Shown in pieces: positions 44,021 to 53,097 of a stretch of 64,000 nucleotides of DNA. Source of the DNA: Pelagibius sp964472095 (GTDB lineage: Bacteria > Pseudomonadota > Alphaproteobacteria > Kiloniellales > Kiloniellaceae); contig CAYYIV010000024.1 of NCBI GenBank assembly GCA_964472095.1, positions 7,116-71,115 on the forward strand. Reading direction: 5' to 3'. The first letter of the stretch is position 1. Each line of letters starts with the position of its first letter. The translations under genes were made by a program, and so were the position numbers. The notes beneath the pieces were generated by a model, which was not told the origin of the DNA, made no database searches, and was given only the letters and a program-made list of their open reading frames with translations.

Positions 44021-44587
44021 ATGAACGTGACCGCCCTGGCTATTCCGGAAGTCCGCCTGATCTCGCCGCAGAAGCACGGCGACCATCGCGGCTTCTTTTC
44101 GGAGACATACAACAAGCAGGCCTTTGCGGCGGCGGGCATCGAGGCCGCCTTCGTGCAGGACAATCACTCGCTGTCGGGCGAGGCGGGCACAGTGCGCGGG
44201 CTTCACTTTCAAGTGCCGCCGCGGGCCCAGGCGAAGCTGCTGCGGGTGGTGCGCGGCGCCGTCTTCGACGTGGCCGTCGATCTGCGCTGGGGGTCGCCGA
44301 GCTACGGCCGCCACGCCAGCGCGGTGATCTCCGCCGAGGCCTGGAACCAGATCTTCATTCCGGCCGGCTTCGCGCACGGCTTCTGCACCCTGGAGCCGGG
44401 TACGGAGGTGCTCTACAAGGTAAGCGACTTCTATGCGCCGGAGGCCGAGCAGGGCCTGCTGTGGAACGACCCGGCGCTCGCCATTGATTGGCCGGCCGGG
44501 GCCGGGGCGGTGCTTTCCGAGCGCGACCGTGGCTGGCCACGGCTAAGGGATTTATCAAGGATTTTCCAATATGAACAAGGGCGTTAG
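44021..44587 (+). CDS. rfbC: dTDP-4-dehydrorhamnose 3,5-epimerase RmlC
   Basis: This enzyme epimerises dTDP-4-keto-6-deoxyglucose in dTDP-L-rhamnose synthesis. It has 188 residues, a cupin fold with DHRGFFSETY, the catalytic His in VRGLHFQ and PAGFAHGFCTL. ATG 44021 was chosen within a longer frame. It is the first of four contiguous rhamnose genes in the order C-B-D-A. Confidence 0.93.
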   Translation: MNVTALAIPEVRLISPQKHGDHRGFFSETYNKQAFAAAGIEAAFVQDNHSLSGEAGTVRGLHFQVPPRAQAKLLRVVRGAVFDVAVDLRWGSPSYGRHASAVISAEAWNQIFIPAGFAHGFCTLEPGTEVLYKVSDFYAPEAEQGLLWNDPALAIDWPAGAGAVLSERDRGWPRLRDLSRIFQYEQGR

Positions 44588-44630
44588 AGCGGCTTCTCAA
44601 GCCGATCTGCGAGGCTGAAGGGGGCCGCCC

Positions 44631-45713
44631 ATGAATTCGCCCAAGAAAATCCTGGTCACCGGCGGGGCCGGCTTCATCGGTTCGGCGGTCATCCGCTATC
44701 TGCTCCGCACGGGCGGGCCGGCAGTGGTGAACGTCGACAAGCTGACCTACGCGGCGACACCGGAGGCCCTGGAAGAGGCGGCCGAGAGCCCGCGTTACGC
44801 CTTCGCCAGGATCGACATCTGCGACGGCCCGGCGCTGCGCGAGGTCTTCGCCGAGCACCGCCCCGACGCGGTAATGCACCTGGCGGCGGAGTCCCACGTC
44901 GACCGTTCCATCGACGACGCCGCCGATTTCATCCAGACCAACGTGGTCGGCACCTACCGCCTGCTGGAGACGGCGACCGCCTGGTGGCGCGAACTGGGAG
45001 GCACGGCGCAACGCGATTTCCGCTTCCACCATATTTCTACCGACGAGGTCTTCGGCGCCCTCGGCGCCGAGGGGCTGTTCACCGAGGAGACGCCCTATCG
45101 GCCGAACTCGCCCTATTCGGCGAGCAAGGCGGCGTCCGACCATTTCGTGCGCGCCTGGCACCGCACCTATGGCCTGCCGGTGGTCACCAGCAACTGCTCC
45201 AACAATTACGGCCTCTACCAGTTTCCCGAGAAGCTGATCCCGCTGATGATCATCTCCGCGCTGGAGGGCAAGCCGCTGCCGGTCTACGGCAAGGGCGAGA
45301 ACGTGCGCGACTGGCTGCATGTCGAAGACCACGCCCGCGCCCTGGTGGCGGTGCTGACGCAGGGCCGGCCCGGCGAAACCTACAACGTCGGCGGCGACAG
45401 CGAGCTGCGCAACATCGACGTGGTCGGCATGATCTGCGACCTGGTCGACGAGCTGCGCCCGCGCGCCGGCGGCGGCTCGCGGCGCGATCTCATCACCTTC
45501 GTCGCCGACCGCCCGGGTCACGATCTGCGCTACGCGGTGGACAGCGCCAAGATCCGGCGTGAGCTGGACTGGACCCCGCGGGAGAGCTTCGCCTCAGGCC
45601 TGCGCAAGACCGTCGCCTGGTACCTCGACCATGAAGACTGGTGGCGGGCGATTCTCGCGCGGCGCTACCAGGGTGAACGGCTCGGTCTCTCGAAGGCCCA
45701 GAAGGCCGTCTAG
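44631..45713 (+). CDS. rfbB: dTDP-glucose 4,6-dehydratase RmlB
   Basis: This is an NAD-dependent extended SDR of 360 residues making dTDP-4-keto-6-deoxyglucose. It shows TGGAGFIG (10-17), HLAAESHVDRS, the STDEVFG motif and YSASK with catalytic Tyr and Lys. Length is typical. The rmlD start codon follows its stop directly. Confidence 0.95.
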   Translation: MNSPKKILVTGGAGFIGSAVIRYLLRTGGPAVVNVDKLTYAATPEALEEAAESPRYAFARIDICDGPALREVFAEHRPDAVMHLAAESHVDRSIDDAADFIQTNVVGTYRLLETATAWWRELGGTAQRDFRFHHISTDEVFGALGAEGLFTEETPYRPNSPYSASKAASDHFVRAWHRTYGLPVVTSNCSNNYGLYQFPEKLIPLMIISALEGKPLPVYGKGENVRDWLHVEDHARALVAVLTQGRPGETYNVGGDSELRNIDVVGMICDLVDELRPRAGGGSRRDLITFVADRPGHDLRYAVDSAKIRRELDWTPRESFASGLRKTVAWYLDHEDWWRAILARRYQGERLGLSKAQKAV

Positions 45714-46607
45714 ATGCCGCCGGATCGCGACAGGCCGCTGCTGCTGCTCGGCGCCGACGGGCAGGTCGGCCAGGAGATCACCCGGCTGGCGGCGGCCAGA
45801 GGCCTGCCGCTCACCGCGCTGGCACGCGGGCAACTCGACATCACCGAGCGCTCGGCGGTGAAGGCGGTCGCCGGCCGCGGCTACGGCGTGGTGGTGAATG
45901 CCGCCGCCTACACCTCGGTGGACCGCGCCGAGAGCGAGGCGGCCAAAGCTCTGGCGGTCAACCGCGACGGCGCCGGACATGTGGCCGAGGCCTGCGACGC
46001 GAGCGGGGCGGTGCTGATCCAGCTTTCCACCGACTACGTTTTCGACGGCGCCAAGGGCGCGCCCTACCGGGAGGACGACCCCGTCCACCCGCTCAGCGTC
46101 TACGGCCGCAGCAAGCAGGCCGGCGAGGCGGCGGTGCGGGCGGCCTGTCCCGCGCACGTGATCCTGCGCACCGCCTGGGTCTTCGGCACGGCGGGGACCA
46201 ATTTCGTGAAGACCATGCTGCGCCTTGGCGGCGAACGCGGGGAGCTTTCCATCGTCGCCGACCAGTTCGGCTGCCCGACGCCGGCGGCCGCTCTCGCCGA
46301 GGCGGTGCTCGCGGTGGCCGCGCAGCCCGGCAAGCAGGCCTACGGCACCTATCATTGCGCCGGGGCTGAACCCAGCTCCTGGTACGATTTTGCGGCGGCG
46401 ATCTTCGACGGGCAGCTGTCGCTCACCGGCCACGCCGGTCCGCGGCTGCATCCCGTCGCCACTGCGGACTATCCGACAGCGGCCCGGCGTCCGGCTGATT
46501 CGACGTTGGATTCCAGCCTGTTTCAGGCCACCTTCGGACAGCGGCCGATCGACTGGCGCGGCGGTCTCGCGGAAGTCCTGCGCGCACTGCTGGCGCCGCG
46601 GACATAG
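45714..46607 (+). CDS. rfbD: dTDP-4-dehydrorhamnose reductase RmlD
   Basis: This enzyme catalyses the final reduction to dTDP-L-rhamnose. It has 297 residues with the nucleotide motif LGADGQVGQE near 11-20, STDYVFDG near 103 and YGRSKQAGE near 128 (Tyr-xxx-Lys). It is directly adjacent to rmlB with no spacer. Confidence 0.94.
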   Translation: MPPDRDRPLLLLGADGQVGQEITRLAAARGLPLTALARGQLDITERSAVKAVAGRGYGVVVNAAAYTSVDRAESEAAKALAVNRDGAGHVAEACDASGAVLIQLSTDYVFDGAKGAPYREDDPVHPLSVYGRSKQAGEAAVRAACPAHVILRTAWVFGTAGTNFVKTMLRLGGERGELSIVADQFGCPTPAAALAEAVLAVAAQPGKQAYGTYHCAGAEPSSWYDFAAAIFDGQLSLTGHAGPRLHPVATADYPTAARRPADSTLDSSLFQATFGQRPIDWRGGLAEVLRALLAPRT

Positions 46608-46616
46608 AGGGGGAAG

Positions 46617-47489
46617 ATGAAGGGTCTCATTCTGGCGGGCGGCGCGGGCACGCGGCTGCACCCGGTCACCCTGGCGGTCAGCAAGCAGCTGCTGCCGGTC
46701 TACGACAAGCCGATGATCTACTATCCGCTGTCGGTCCTGATGATGGCCGGGATTCGCGACATCCTGATCATCACCACGCCGCACGATGCCCCGCTGTTCC
46801 AAAACCTGCTGGGCGACGGCAGCCTTTGGGGCCTGAACATCAGCTTCGCGGTGCAGCCGAAGCCGGAGGGCCTGGCCCAGGCCTTCCTCATCGGCCGCGA
46901 CTTCATCGCCGGCGACAAGTGCAGCCTGATCCTCGGCGACAACATCTTTTATGGCCAAGGCCTGCAGGACGTGGTGATGCGCGCGGCGGGGTTGCAGCGC
47001 GGCGCCACCGTCTTCGGCTACCAGGTCTCCGATCCGGAGCGCTACGGCGTGGTCGAGTTCGATCCCGCCGGCCAGGTGGTCAGCCTGGAAGAGAAGCCGC
47101 GCCGGCCGAAATCGCGCTTCGCCGTCACCGGCCTCTACTTCTACGACGAGCAGGTCGTCGACATCGCCGCCGACCTGCAGCCCTCGGCGCGCGGCGAGTT
47201 GGAGATCACCGACCTCAACCGCCGCTACCTGGAGGCCGGGCAGCTGCGGGTCGAGCGCCTGGGGCGCGGCTATGCCTGGCTCGACACCGGCACCCACGAC
47301 AGCCTCATCGACGCCGCGCAGTTCGTGCAGACCATCGAGCACCGCCAGGGCCTCAAGATCGCCTGCGTCGAGGAGGTTGCCTGGCGCAAGGGCTTCATCA
47401 GCACCGACGATCTGCGCCGCCTTGCCGAGCCGCTGCGAAAGAACGATTACGGCGAATACCTGCTGCGCATCGCGGAAGGGCTCGCCTGA
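46617..47489 (+). CDS. rfbA: Glucose-1-phosphate thymidylyltransferase RmlA
   Basis: This enzyme makes dTDP-glucose, the first step of the rhamnose pathway. It has 290 residues with the nucleotidyltransferase start LILAGGAGTRLHPVT, QLLPVYDKPMIYYPL and LGDNIFYG. Length matches the family. The operon likely feeds rhamnose into lipopolysaccharide or an exopolysaccharide; no glycosyltransferase is adjacent in the window. Confidence 0.96.
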   Translation: MKGLILAGGAGTRLHPVTLAVSKQLLPVYDKPMIYYPLSVLMMAGIRDILIITTPHDAPLFQNLLGDGSLWGLNISFAVQPKPEGLAQAFLIGRDFIAGDKCSLILGDNIFYGQGLQDVVMRAAGLQRGATVFGYQVSDPERYGVVEFDPAGQVVSLEEKPRRPKSRFAVTGLYFYDEQVVDIAADLQPSARGELEITDLNRRYLEAGQLRVERLGRGYAWLDTGTHDSLIDAAQFVQTIEHRQGLKIACVEEVAWRKGFISTDDLRRLAEPLRKNDYGEYLLRIAEGLA

Positions 47490-47501
47490 AGCACTTGCGG
47501 C

Positions 47502-48392
47502 TCAGGGCTTCGCCAGCCGATGCAGAAAGGCTTCGACGCGCTCGGTGTAGTTCCCCGGTTCGCCGAGGTCGGTGTTGATGCCGCGGTGCGACAGATCGAC
47601 CGGCAGCAGACTTACGTCTCCACCCAGCGCGGTCGCCTTCGCGGCGAAGGCCTCGGCCTGCGCGCAGGCCACCGCGCGGCGGCTCGAGCAGACCAGCAGC
47701 ATCGGCGCCGGGGCTGCGGCCAGTCGGTGCAGCGGCGAGGCGCTGCGCCAGAAATCAGGGTCACCGCCGAACGCGCGGTCATAGAGGCCGAGGTGCCGAT
47801 CCTGCATGATCGCGATGACGTCGAAGGCGGCGCTGTCGAGCGGCACCGTGCCGAGCCACGGCCGGGCACCCTGTCGTGTCGCGATGGCCGGACTCGCAGC
47901 CAGCAGGGCGACGAGGTGGGCGCCGGCGGAATGCCCCATCAGGATGAAGCGCCCCGCATCGCCGCCCCAGGAAGCCGCGTTCGACTGGGCGAAGGCGAGA
48001 GCCGTTGCCACATCGTCGGCCTGCTGCAGCGGATCGGCTTCCGGCAGCAGGCGGTTGTTCACCGAGATGAAGATGTAGCCCTGTGGCACCCAGCGCGCTG
48101 CCTTGCTGGCGACCACGCTGCCCAGGGCCTTGTCGCCGCGCGACCAGCCGCCGCCGTGCACCATCAGGATGACCGGTGCGCCCTTGGCGTTCGGCGGCAG
48201 GTAGACGTCCAGGCGCTGGGCAGGGTCGGCGCCGTAGGCGAGGTCGCGCAGAATGCGCGCGCCGTCCGGCAGGTCGCGCTGCGCGGCGGCTGCGCAGCCC
48301 CCCAGCATCGCCATCGCCAGCAGGGCGACGACACAGAGCAGCAGCAGCGGCTTGCCCGGCTGCGAGCCGGGATTGGCATGAAAGTGCTTCAT
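47502..48392 (-). CDS. Alpha/beta hydrolase lipoprotein
   Basis: This is a 296-residue esterase-like protein. The N-terminus is a lipoprotein signal with lipobox LGGC and lipidated Cys33. The oxyanion motif is VHGGGWSRGD and the nucleophile Ser lies in MGHSAGAHL. A late His lies in DLSHRG. The HGGGW form occurs in carboxylesterases and kynurenine-formamidase-like enzymes. ATG 48392 was chosen because it precedes a normal signal. It converges on rfbA. Substrate unknown. Confidence 0.78.
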   Translation of the reverse strand: MKHFHANPGSQPGKPLLLLCVVALLAMAMLGGCAAAAQRDLPDGARILRDLAYGADPAQRLDVYLPPNAKGAPVILMVHGGGWSRGDKALGSVVASKAARWVPQGYIFISVNNRLLPEADPLQQADDVATALAFAQSNAASWGGDAGRFILMGHSAGAHLVALLAASPAIATRQGARPWLGTVPLDSAAFDVIAIMQDRHLGLYDRAFGGDPDFWRSASPLHRLAAAPAPMLLVCSSRRAVACAQAEAFAAKATALGGDVSLLPVDLSHRGINTDLGEPGNYTERVEAFLHRLAKP

Positions 48393-48575
48393 GGCAATGC
48401 AAGGTCTACAAACACCACGGCCTCCGCCCAAGATTCCGCCCCGCCGACTTCGTCTCTACCCGCTCCGGAACGGGCTGGCAAGGGAGGTGCCGCCGGATTT
48501 CCCTTCGATTGTCAGCAGGTTGGCAATTGAAATCGCGTGGCGCCGAGGTCAGGCTGCCTGCTGAGGAGCAGACCC

Positions 48576-48845
48576 ATGCCGCGTGTCACATTCACCGCCA
48601 ACCTGCAGCGCCATCTCGACGTGGCGTCGCTCGACGTCGGCGGCGGGCGCGTGGGCGAAGTGCTGGCGGGAGTCTTCGCACAGAAGCCGCTGCTGCGCTC
48701 CTACATCGTCGATGACCAGGGGCGCCTGCGGCGCCACGTGAACATCTTCGTCAACTCGACCTTGATCGCCGACCGCGAGGGCTTGAGCGACGCCGTGCGT
48801 CCCGATGACGAAGTCTTCGTGTTTCAGGCGCTTTCAGGCGGATAG
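48576..48845 (+). CDS. MoaD/ThiS-like beta-grasp protein
   Basis: This is an 89-residue small protein of the ubiquitin-like beta-grasp type, ending in SGG as MoaD and ThiS do. That C-terminus can be adenylated and thiocarboxylated or conjugated (family knowledge). Other marks are RHVNIFVNST and PDDEVFVFQALSGG. TGAGGAG precedes the ATG. It is 11 bp upstream of an Asp-box protein and not near any molybdopterin or thiamine gene, so its role is probably distinct from both. Confidence 0.8.
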   Translation: MPRVTFTANLQRHLDVASLDVGGGRVGEVLAGVFAQKPLLRSYIVDDQGRLRRHVNIFVNSTLIADREGLSDAVRPDDEVFVFQALSGG

Positions 48846-48856
48846 GTGGGATAGGA

Positions 48857-49951
48857 ATGGCGGAAGAACTCTATGTCGCGACCCGCAAGGGTCTCTTCGC
48901 GGTCGACAGCAGCGGCCTGCAGGCGCCGCGCAGCCTCGGCTTTCTCGGCGATCCGGTGAGCGCCTTCCTGGAGGACCGGCGCGACGGCTGCCTCTATGCG
49001 GCGCTCAACCTCGGGCACTTCGGAGTCAAGCTGCACCGTTCGGAGGACGGCGGCGCCAGCTGGACCGAGCTGCCGGCGCCGGCCTTTCGCGTCGGCCTCG
49101 CGGCGGACGGGGAGGGCGACAAGGCGCCCAGCGTCTCGCTGATCTGGACTCTGGCGGCTGGCGGCACCGACCAGCCGGGACGCCTCTGGGCCGGCACCCT
49201 GCCCGGCGCGCTGTTCCGCTCCGACGACCGCGGCGAGACCTGGCACCTGGTCGAAGCCCTGTGGAAGCAGCCCTCGCGCTCCGAATGGTTCGGCGGCGGC
49301 TACGACGATCCCGGCATCCACTCGATCTGCGTCGATCCGCGCGACAGCCGCAAGTTGGTCATCGGCATCTCCTGTGGCGGGGTGTGGCGCAGCGAGGACG
49401 ACGGCACGAGCTGGACCATCGGCGGCAAGGGCCTCGCCGCCGCTTACATGCCGCCCGACCGCGTCGACGATCCGTCCATCCAGGATCCACACCGCCTCGC
49501 CGTCTGCGCCGCCGCGCCGGACACGGTGTGGTGTCAGCACCACTGCGGCATCTTCCGCTCCGACGATGGCGGCCGGACCTTCGTGCAGATCCACGACGCC
49601 AAGCCCTCGGCCTTCGGTTTCGCCGTGGCGGTGCATCCCGCCGATCCCAAGACCGCCTGGTTCGTGCCGGCGGTGAAGGACGAGTGCCGGGTGCCGGTCG
49701 AAGGCCGTTTCGTGGCCACGCGGACCCGCGACGGCGGGGCCAGCTTCGAGACCCTGTCGCGCGGCCTGCCGGAGGCGGCCGCCTACGACCTGGTCTACCG
49801 CCATGCCCTGGACGTCGACGGGGCGGGGGAAACCCTCGCCATGGGCTCGACCACCGGCGCGCTCTGGCTCGGCCGCGACGGCGGTACCGACTGGCAGCTG
49901 CTCTCGGCCCACCTGCCGCCGATCGCGCAGGTGGCTTTCCGGGCCGCTTGA
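48857..49951 (+). CDS. Asp-box (BNR) repeat protein paired with the MoaD-like protein
   Basis: This is a 364-residue protein with five Asp-box turns: SEDGGASW near 62, SDDRGETW near 124, SEDDGTSW near 177, SDDGGRTF near 234 and TRDGGASF near 293. This predicts a beta-propeller like sialidases or YCF48-type proteins. No signal peptide is seen and no sialidase catalytic set is obvious. It is probably translated with the MoaD-like gene. The pairing recurs in other bacteria as I recall, but its function is not known to me. Confidence 0.75.
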   Translation: MAEELYVATRKGLFAVDSSGLQAPRSLGFLGDPVSAFLEDRRDGCLYAALNLGHFGVKLHRSEDGGASWTELPAPAFRVGLAADGEGDKAPSVSLIWTLAAGGTDQPGRLWAGTLPGALFRSDDRGETWHLVEALWKQPSRSEWFGGGYDDPGIHSICVDPRDSRKLVIGISCGGVWRSEDDGTSWTIGGKGLAAAYMPPDRVDDPSIQDPHRLAVCAAAPDTVWCQHHCGIFRSDDGGRTFVQIHDAKPSAFGFAVAVHPADPKTAWFVPAVKDECRVPVEGRFVATRTRDGGASFETLSRGLPEAAAYDLVYRHALDVDGAGETLAMGSTTGALWLGRDGGTDWQLLSAHLPPIAQVAFRAA

Positions 49952-50012
49952 TCCCCCTCACGTTTTGGGGTTGGCTGGCTGGCGGCCTGGGGCCGCCGGA
50001 GGAACCCGAGTC

Positions 50013-51113
50013 GTGAGCGAAGACGCCAAGCCGCTCTACTACGCCGACTACCTGCAGCTCGATCGCCTGCTCGCCGCCCAGGCACCGGAGAGCGCGCGCC
50101 TCGGCCAGCCGGCGCACGACGAGATGCTGTTCATCATCGTGCACCAGGCTTACGAGCTGTGGTTCAAGCAGATCCTCCACGAGCTGGCGCGGGTCGACGC
50201 GATCTTCGCCGGCGAGGGCCTCGACGACCGCGACATCGGCCGCGCCGCCGCGGCGCTGGAGCGCATCGATCGCATTCTGAAGCTGCTGATCGGCCAGCTC
50301 GACATCCTGGAGACCATGACGCCGCTGGATTTCCTCGAATTCCGCGACTTGCTGTTTCCGTCCTCCGGCTTCCAGTCGCTGCAGTTCCGCCTGATCGAGG
50401 TCGGCCTCGGCCTCAGGCGCAGCGACCGTCCCGGGGCCGCGACGCGGCCCTTCGATGCCAGCCTCAATGCCGCCGACGGCGTCAAGCTGGCGGCGGCCGA
50501 GCGGCGGCCCAGCCTCAGCGACCGTATAGAGGCCTGGCTCGAGCGCACTCCGTTCATCGAGCTCGGCGGCTACCGCTTTCAGGAGAGCTACCGGGCGGCG
50601 GTATCGCGGATGCTGGAGCAGGACGCGGCGACCCTGCGCGGAAACGCCGGGGTCTCGGCGGAAGTGCGTGCTGCCGGCCTCGAAGGCCTCGCCGCGGCAC
50701 AGGCGCGCTTCGAGGCGATCTACGACGAGGCGCGCCACGCCGAACTGGTGGCCGCGGGCGCCTGGCGCTTTTCCCTGCCGGCGCTGCAGGCGGCGCTCTT
50801 TATCACCCTCTATCGGGACGAGCCGGTACTGCAGCTGCCCTTCCGCCTGCTCAGCCTGCTGATGGACATCGACGAGACCATGACCGCCTGGCGCTACCGC
50901 CACGCGCTGATGGCCCAGCGCATGATCGGCATGAAGCTCGGCACCGGCGGCTCCTCCGGCCACGACTACCTGAGCGAGACGGCGCGGCGTTCGCGCGTGT
51001 TCGGCGACCTCTTCGCGCTCTCCACCTTCCTGATCCCGCGCTCGGCCCTGCCGCCGCTCCCCGAGCCGCTGCTGAGCGCCATGGGCTACCGCTATTCGGC
51101 AGGCCAGACGTGA
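50013..51113 (+). CDS. kynA: Tryptophan 2,3-dioxygenase
   Basis: This haem enzyme opens the indole ring of tryptophan to N-formylkynurenine. It has 366 residues with the family motif HQAYELWFKQI near 43 and the haem-ligand region WRYRHALMAQRMIG near 292, followed by GTGGSSGHDYL. It is longer than the 280-300 residues of many bacterial forms. The start is GTG 50013 after GGAGGAA. The next gene overlaps by GTGA. Confidence 0.92.
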   Translation: MSEDAKPLYYADYLQLDRLLAAQAPESARLGQPAHDEMLFIIVHQAYELWFKQILHELARVDAIFAGEGLDDRDIGRAAAALERIDRILKLLIGQLDILETMTPLDFLEFRDLLFPSSGFQSLQFRLIEVGLGLRRSDRPGAATRPFDASLNAADGVKLAAAERRPSLSDRIEAWLERTPFIELGGYRFQESYRAAVSRMLEQDAATLRGNAGVSAEVRAAGLEGLAAAQARFEAIYDEARHAELVAAGAWRFSLPALQAALFITLYRDEPVLQLPFRLLSLLMDIDETMTAWRYRHALMAQRMIGMKLGTGGSSGHDYLSETARRSRVFGDLFALSTFLIPRSALPPLPEPLLSAMGYRYSAGQT

Positions 51114-52294
51114 CCGCGAAGGTGAGCTACAAGGCCCACTTCAGCCGCTTTCTGGAGGCGGCGCCGCAGCGCCTGCACTTCGCGGCCCACAGTCACCACT
51201 ACTGGCCCGATGTGACCTTCGATGCCCAGGTCGCCTGCTGGCAGGATGCGGCGCGGCTGGCCGACGGCAAGTGGGCCCACGTCTTCGCCGAGGTGGTGCC
51301 GGCGGTGCAGCGCGGCATCGCCCGCCACCTCGGCCTCGACGACGCGGAGAGCCTCGCCTTCGCGCCCAATACCCACGAATTCCTGCGCCGCCTGCTGTCC
51401 TGCTTTCCGGCCGACCGTTCGGTCCGCATCCTCACCAGCGACAGCGAGTTCCACAGCTTCACCCGCCAGGCGGCACGCCTCGAGGAGGACGGCCTGGTGG
51501 CGGTGACGCGGGTGCCGGTCGAGCCTTTCGGCGACTTCACCCGGCGCTTCATTGCGGCGGCGGAGGATGCCGCCCACGACCTGATTTTCGTCAGCCAGGT
51601 GTTCTTCAACTCCGGCTTTGCGCTGGCCGAGCTCGACGGGCTGGTGCGCCGCCTGATGGACGCCGAGGCCTACATCGTCATTGACGGCTACCACGGGTTC
51701 CTCGCGCGGCCCACCGATCTCAGCGGCATCGCCCGGCGGGTGTTCTACCTCGCCGGCGGCTACAAGTACGCCATGGCGGGTGAGGGCGCCTGCTTCCTGC
51801 ACGCGCCCGCCGGCTTCGGCCCTCGCCCGCGCGACACCGGATGGTATGCGGCTTTCGGGACCCTGGAGCAGGGCGACGGCGATGGCGTGGCCTATGCACC
51901 GGACGGGCGGCGGTTTCTCGGCGCCACCTTCGATCCCGTCGGCCTCTATCGACTGCGGGCGGTGCTCGGGCTGCTGGAGGAGCTCGGGCTCGACGCGGCC
52001 GCGATCCACGCTCATGCCCTCGATCTCCAGCGCCGGTTCCTGGCGGGATTGCGGGCGCGGCCCGCTGCGGCGCTGCCGCTCGACCGCCTGTTGCTCGATC
52101 CGCAGCGGCAGCCCTGCGGCAATTTCCTGACCTTCGATCTCGGCAGCGATACGGCGGCCGCGGCGGCGCACGCGCGCCTCAAGGCGGCGGAGGTCTCGAC
52201 CGACTTCCGGGGCAGGCGCCTGCGCCTCGGGTTCGGCCTCTACCAGGACGCTGAAGACGTCGACGCGCTGCTGGACCGGCTGGCGGCACTTTGA
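51110..52294 (+). CDS. Kynureninase-like PLP-dependent class V aminotransferase-fold enzyme
   Basis: This is a 394-residue PLP enzyme starting at GTG 51110 inside the kynA stop. Asp192 in IDGYHGF should bind the PLP nitrogen, and Lys219 in GGYKYAMAGEG should form the Schiff base, as in the YKY motif of kynureninase. The N-terminus (HFAAHSHHYWPD) differs from classical KynU. Coupling to kynA makes a kynureninase role likely. No formamidase gene for the middle step is adjacent. Confidence 0.72.
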   Translation: MTAKVSYKAHFSRFLEAAPQRLHFAAHSHHYWPDVTFDAQVACWQDAARLADGKWAHVFAEVVPAVQRGIARHLGLDDAESLAFAPNTHEFLRRLLSCFPADRSVRILTSDSEFHSFTRQAARLEEDGLVAVTRVPVEPFGDFTRRFIAAAEDAAHDLIFVSQVFFNSGFALAELDGLVRRLMDAEAYIVIDGYHGFLARPTDLSGIARRVFYLAGGYKYAMAGEGACFLHAPAGFGPRPRDTGWYAAFGTLEQGDGDGVAYAPDGRRFLGATFDPVGLYRLRAVLGLLEELGLDAAAIHAHALDLQRRFLAGLRARPAAALPLDRLLLDPQRQPCGNFLTFDLGSDTAAAAAHARLKAAEVSTDFRGRRLRLGFGLYQDAEDVDALLDRLAAL

Positions 52295-52314
52295 CCGCGG
52301 CGCCGGCGCAGGGC

Positions 52315-52815
52315 TCAGTCCGCCTCTTCCGATGCAGGTGAGCCATCGAGTGGCAGGATGACGATGACCCGCTTGGCGCGTTCTTCGGCTTCCAGCCGGC
52401 TCTCGAAGGTCTGCTTGCAGAGGGTGATGCCGATGAGACCCTCCGGCTTGCTGTCCCGGCTCACCAGCGGCAGCAGCAGCCGCTCACCATAGCCGGGCCG
52501 GTCCCACGCGTGGTACAGCCGTCCCAGGAGTATGCTGACCGCCGGCTTCTGGACGCAGGCGAGGAAGTAGGGCAGCACCTTCTTGCGAGCCTCCGGTAGC
52601 AGGGTGTCTTCAAGGTGCTTGCCGACAAGAGGAAAGCGGTAGCGCCCCCGGATATTCTCGCCGACGAGGCGATAGCGCAGGCGCTCGTTTTCCGGCTCGT
52701 AGTCCATCAGCCAGGTGTCGGCGAGGATGGCAGAGATGAGTTCCGGCTTCAGGTCGCTGCGGGCCGGCGGGCGCTCGGGGCTGCCGACGGCCAGCCACAT
52801 GTCGAGCAGCATCAT
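52315..52815 (-). CDS. PAS-domain protein (PAS_5-like), N-terminus uncertain
   Basis: From the first ATG this gives 166 residues: MWLAVGSPERPPARSDLKPELI, then RLRYRLVGENIRGRYRF typical of PAS_5 proteins common in Rhodospirillales. The open frame extends 35 codons upstream to a TAA at 52923-52921 and reads plausibly (WRDIAEGAGSYLVSNEA) but has no ATG, GTG or TTG. A different frame from 53002 also looks coding until about 52880. Either a one-base frameshift or a rare start is possible. Function is likely signal sensing. Confidence 0.6.
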   Translation of the reverse strand: MMLLDMWLAVGSPERPPARSDLKPELISAILADTWLMDYEPENERLRYRLVGENIRGRYRFPLVGKHLEDTLLPEARKKVLPYFLACVQKPAVSILLGRLYHAWDRPGYGERLLLPLVSRDSKPEGLIGITLCKQTFESRLEAEERAKRVIVILPLDGSPASEEAD

Positions 52816-53097
52816 GGCCTCGTTGCTGACCAGATAGCTGCCCGCGCCTTCGGCGATGTCGCGCCAGTGAGGGTAGGACGGCGACGAGAGTCTTGTAGAA
52901 GACAGGATCGGAGAGGCCCCTTAGCTGTGTGTTCGACCAAGCCGCAACTCGATCGGCGACCGAGTCCGCAAGCTGCCCCAGGGCCGGGCCATCTTCAAGC
53001 AAATTGACCGATTATCTGCAGGTTGCCGGAGCGCGGCGCTGCGAGCCGATCGCATGCCGGCAACCTGCTGAGAGAGAGGAACAGCCTGCGAGCGGTC

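Noticed and set aside
48857..49951. Sialidase
   Set aside because: Asp-boxes are present, but no signal peptide and no visible arginine-triad/catalytic set; Asp-boxes alone do not show glycosidase activity.
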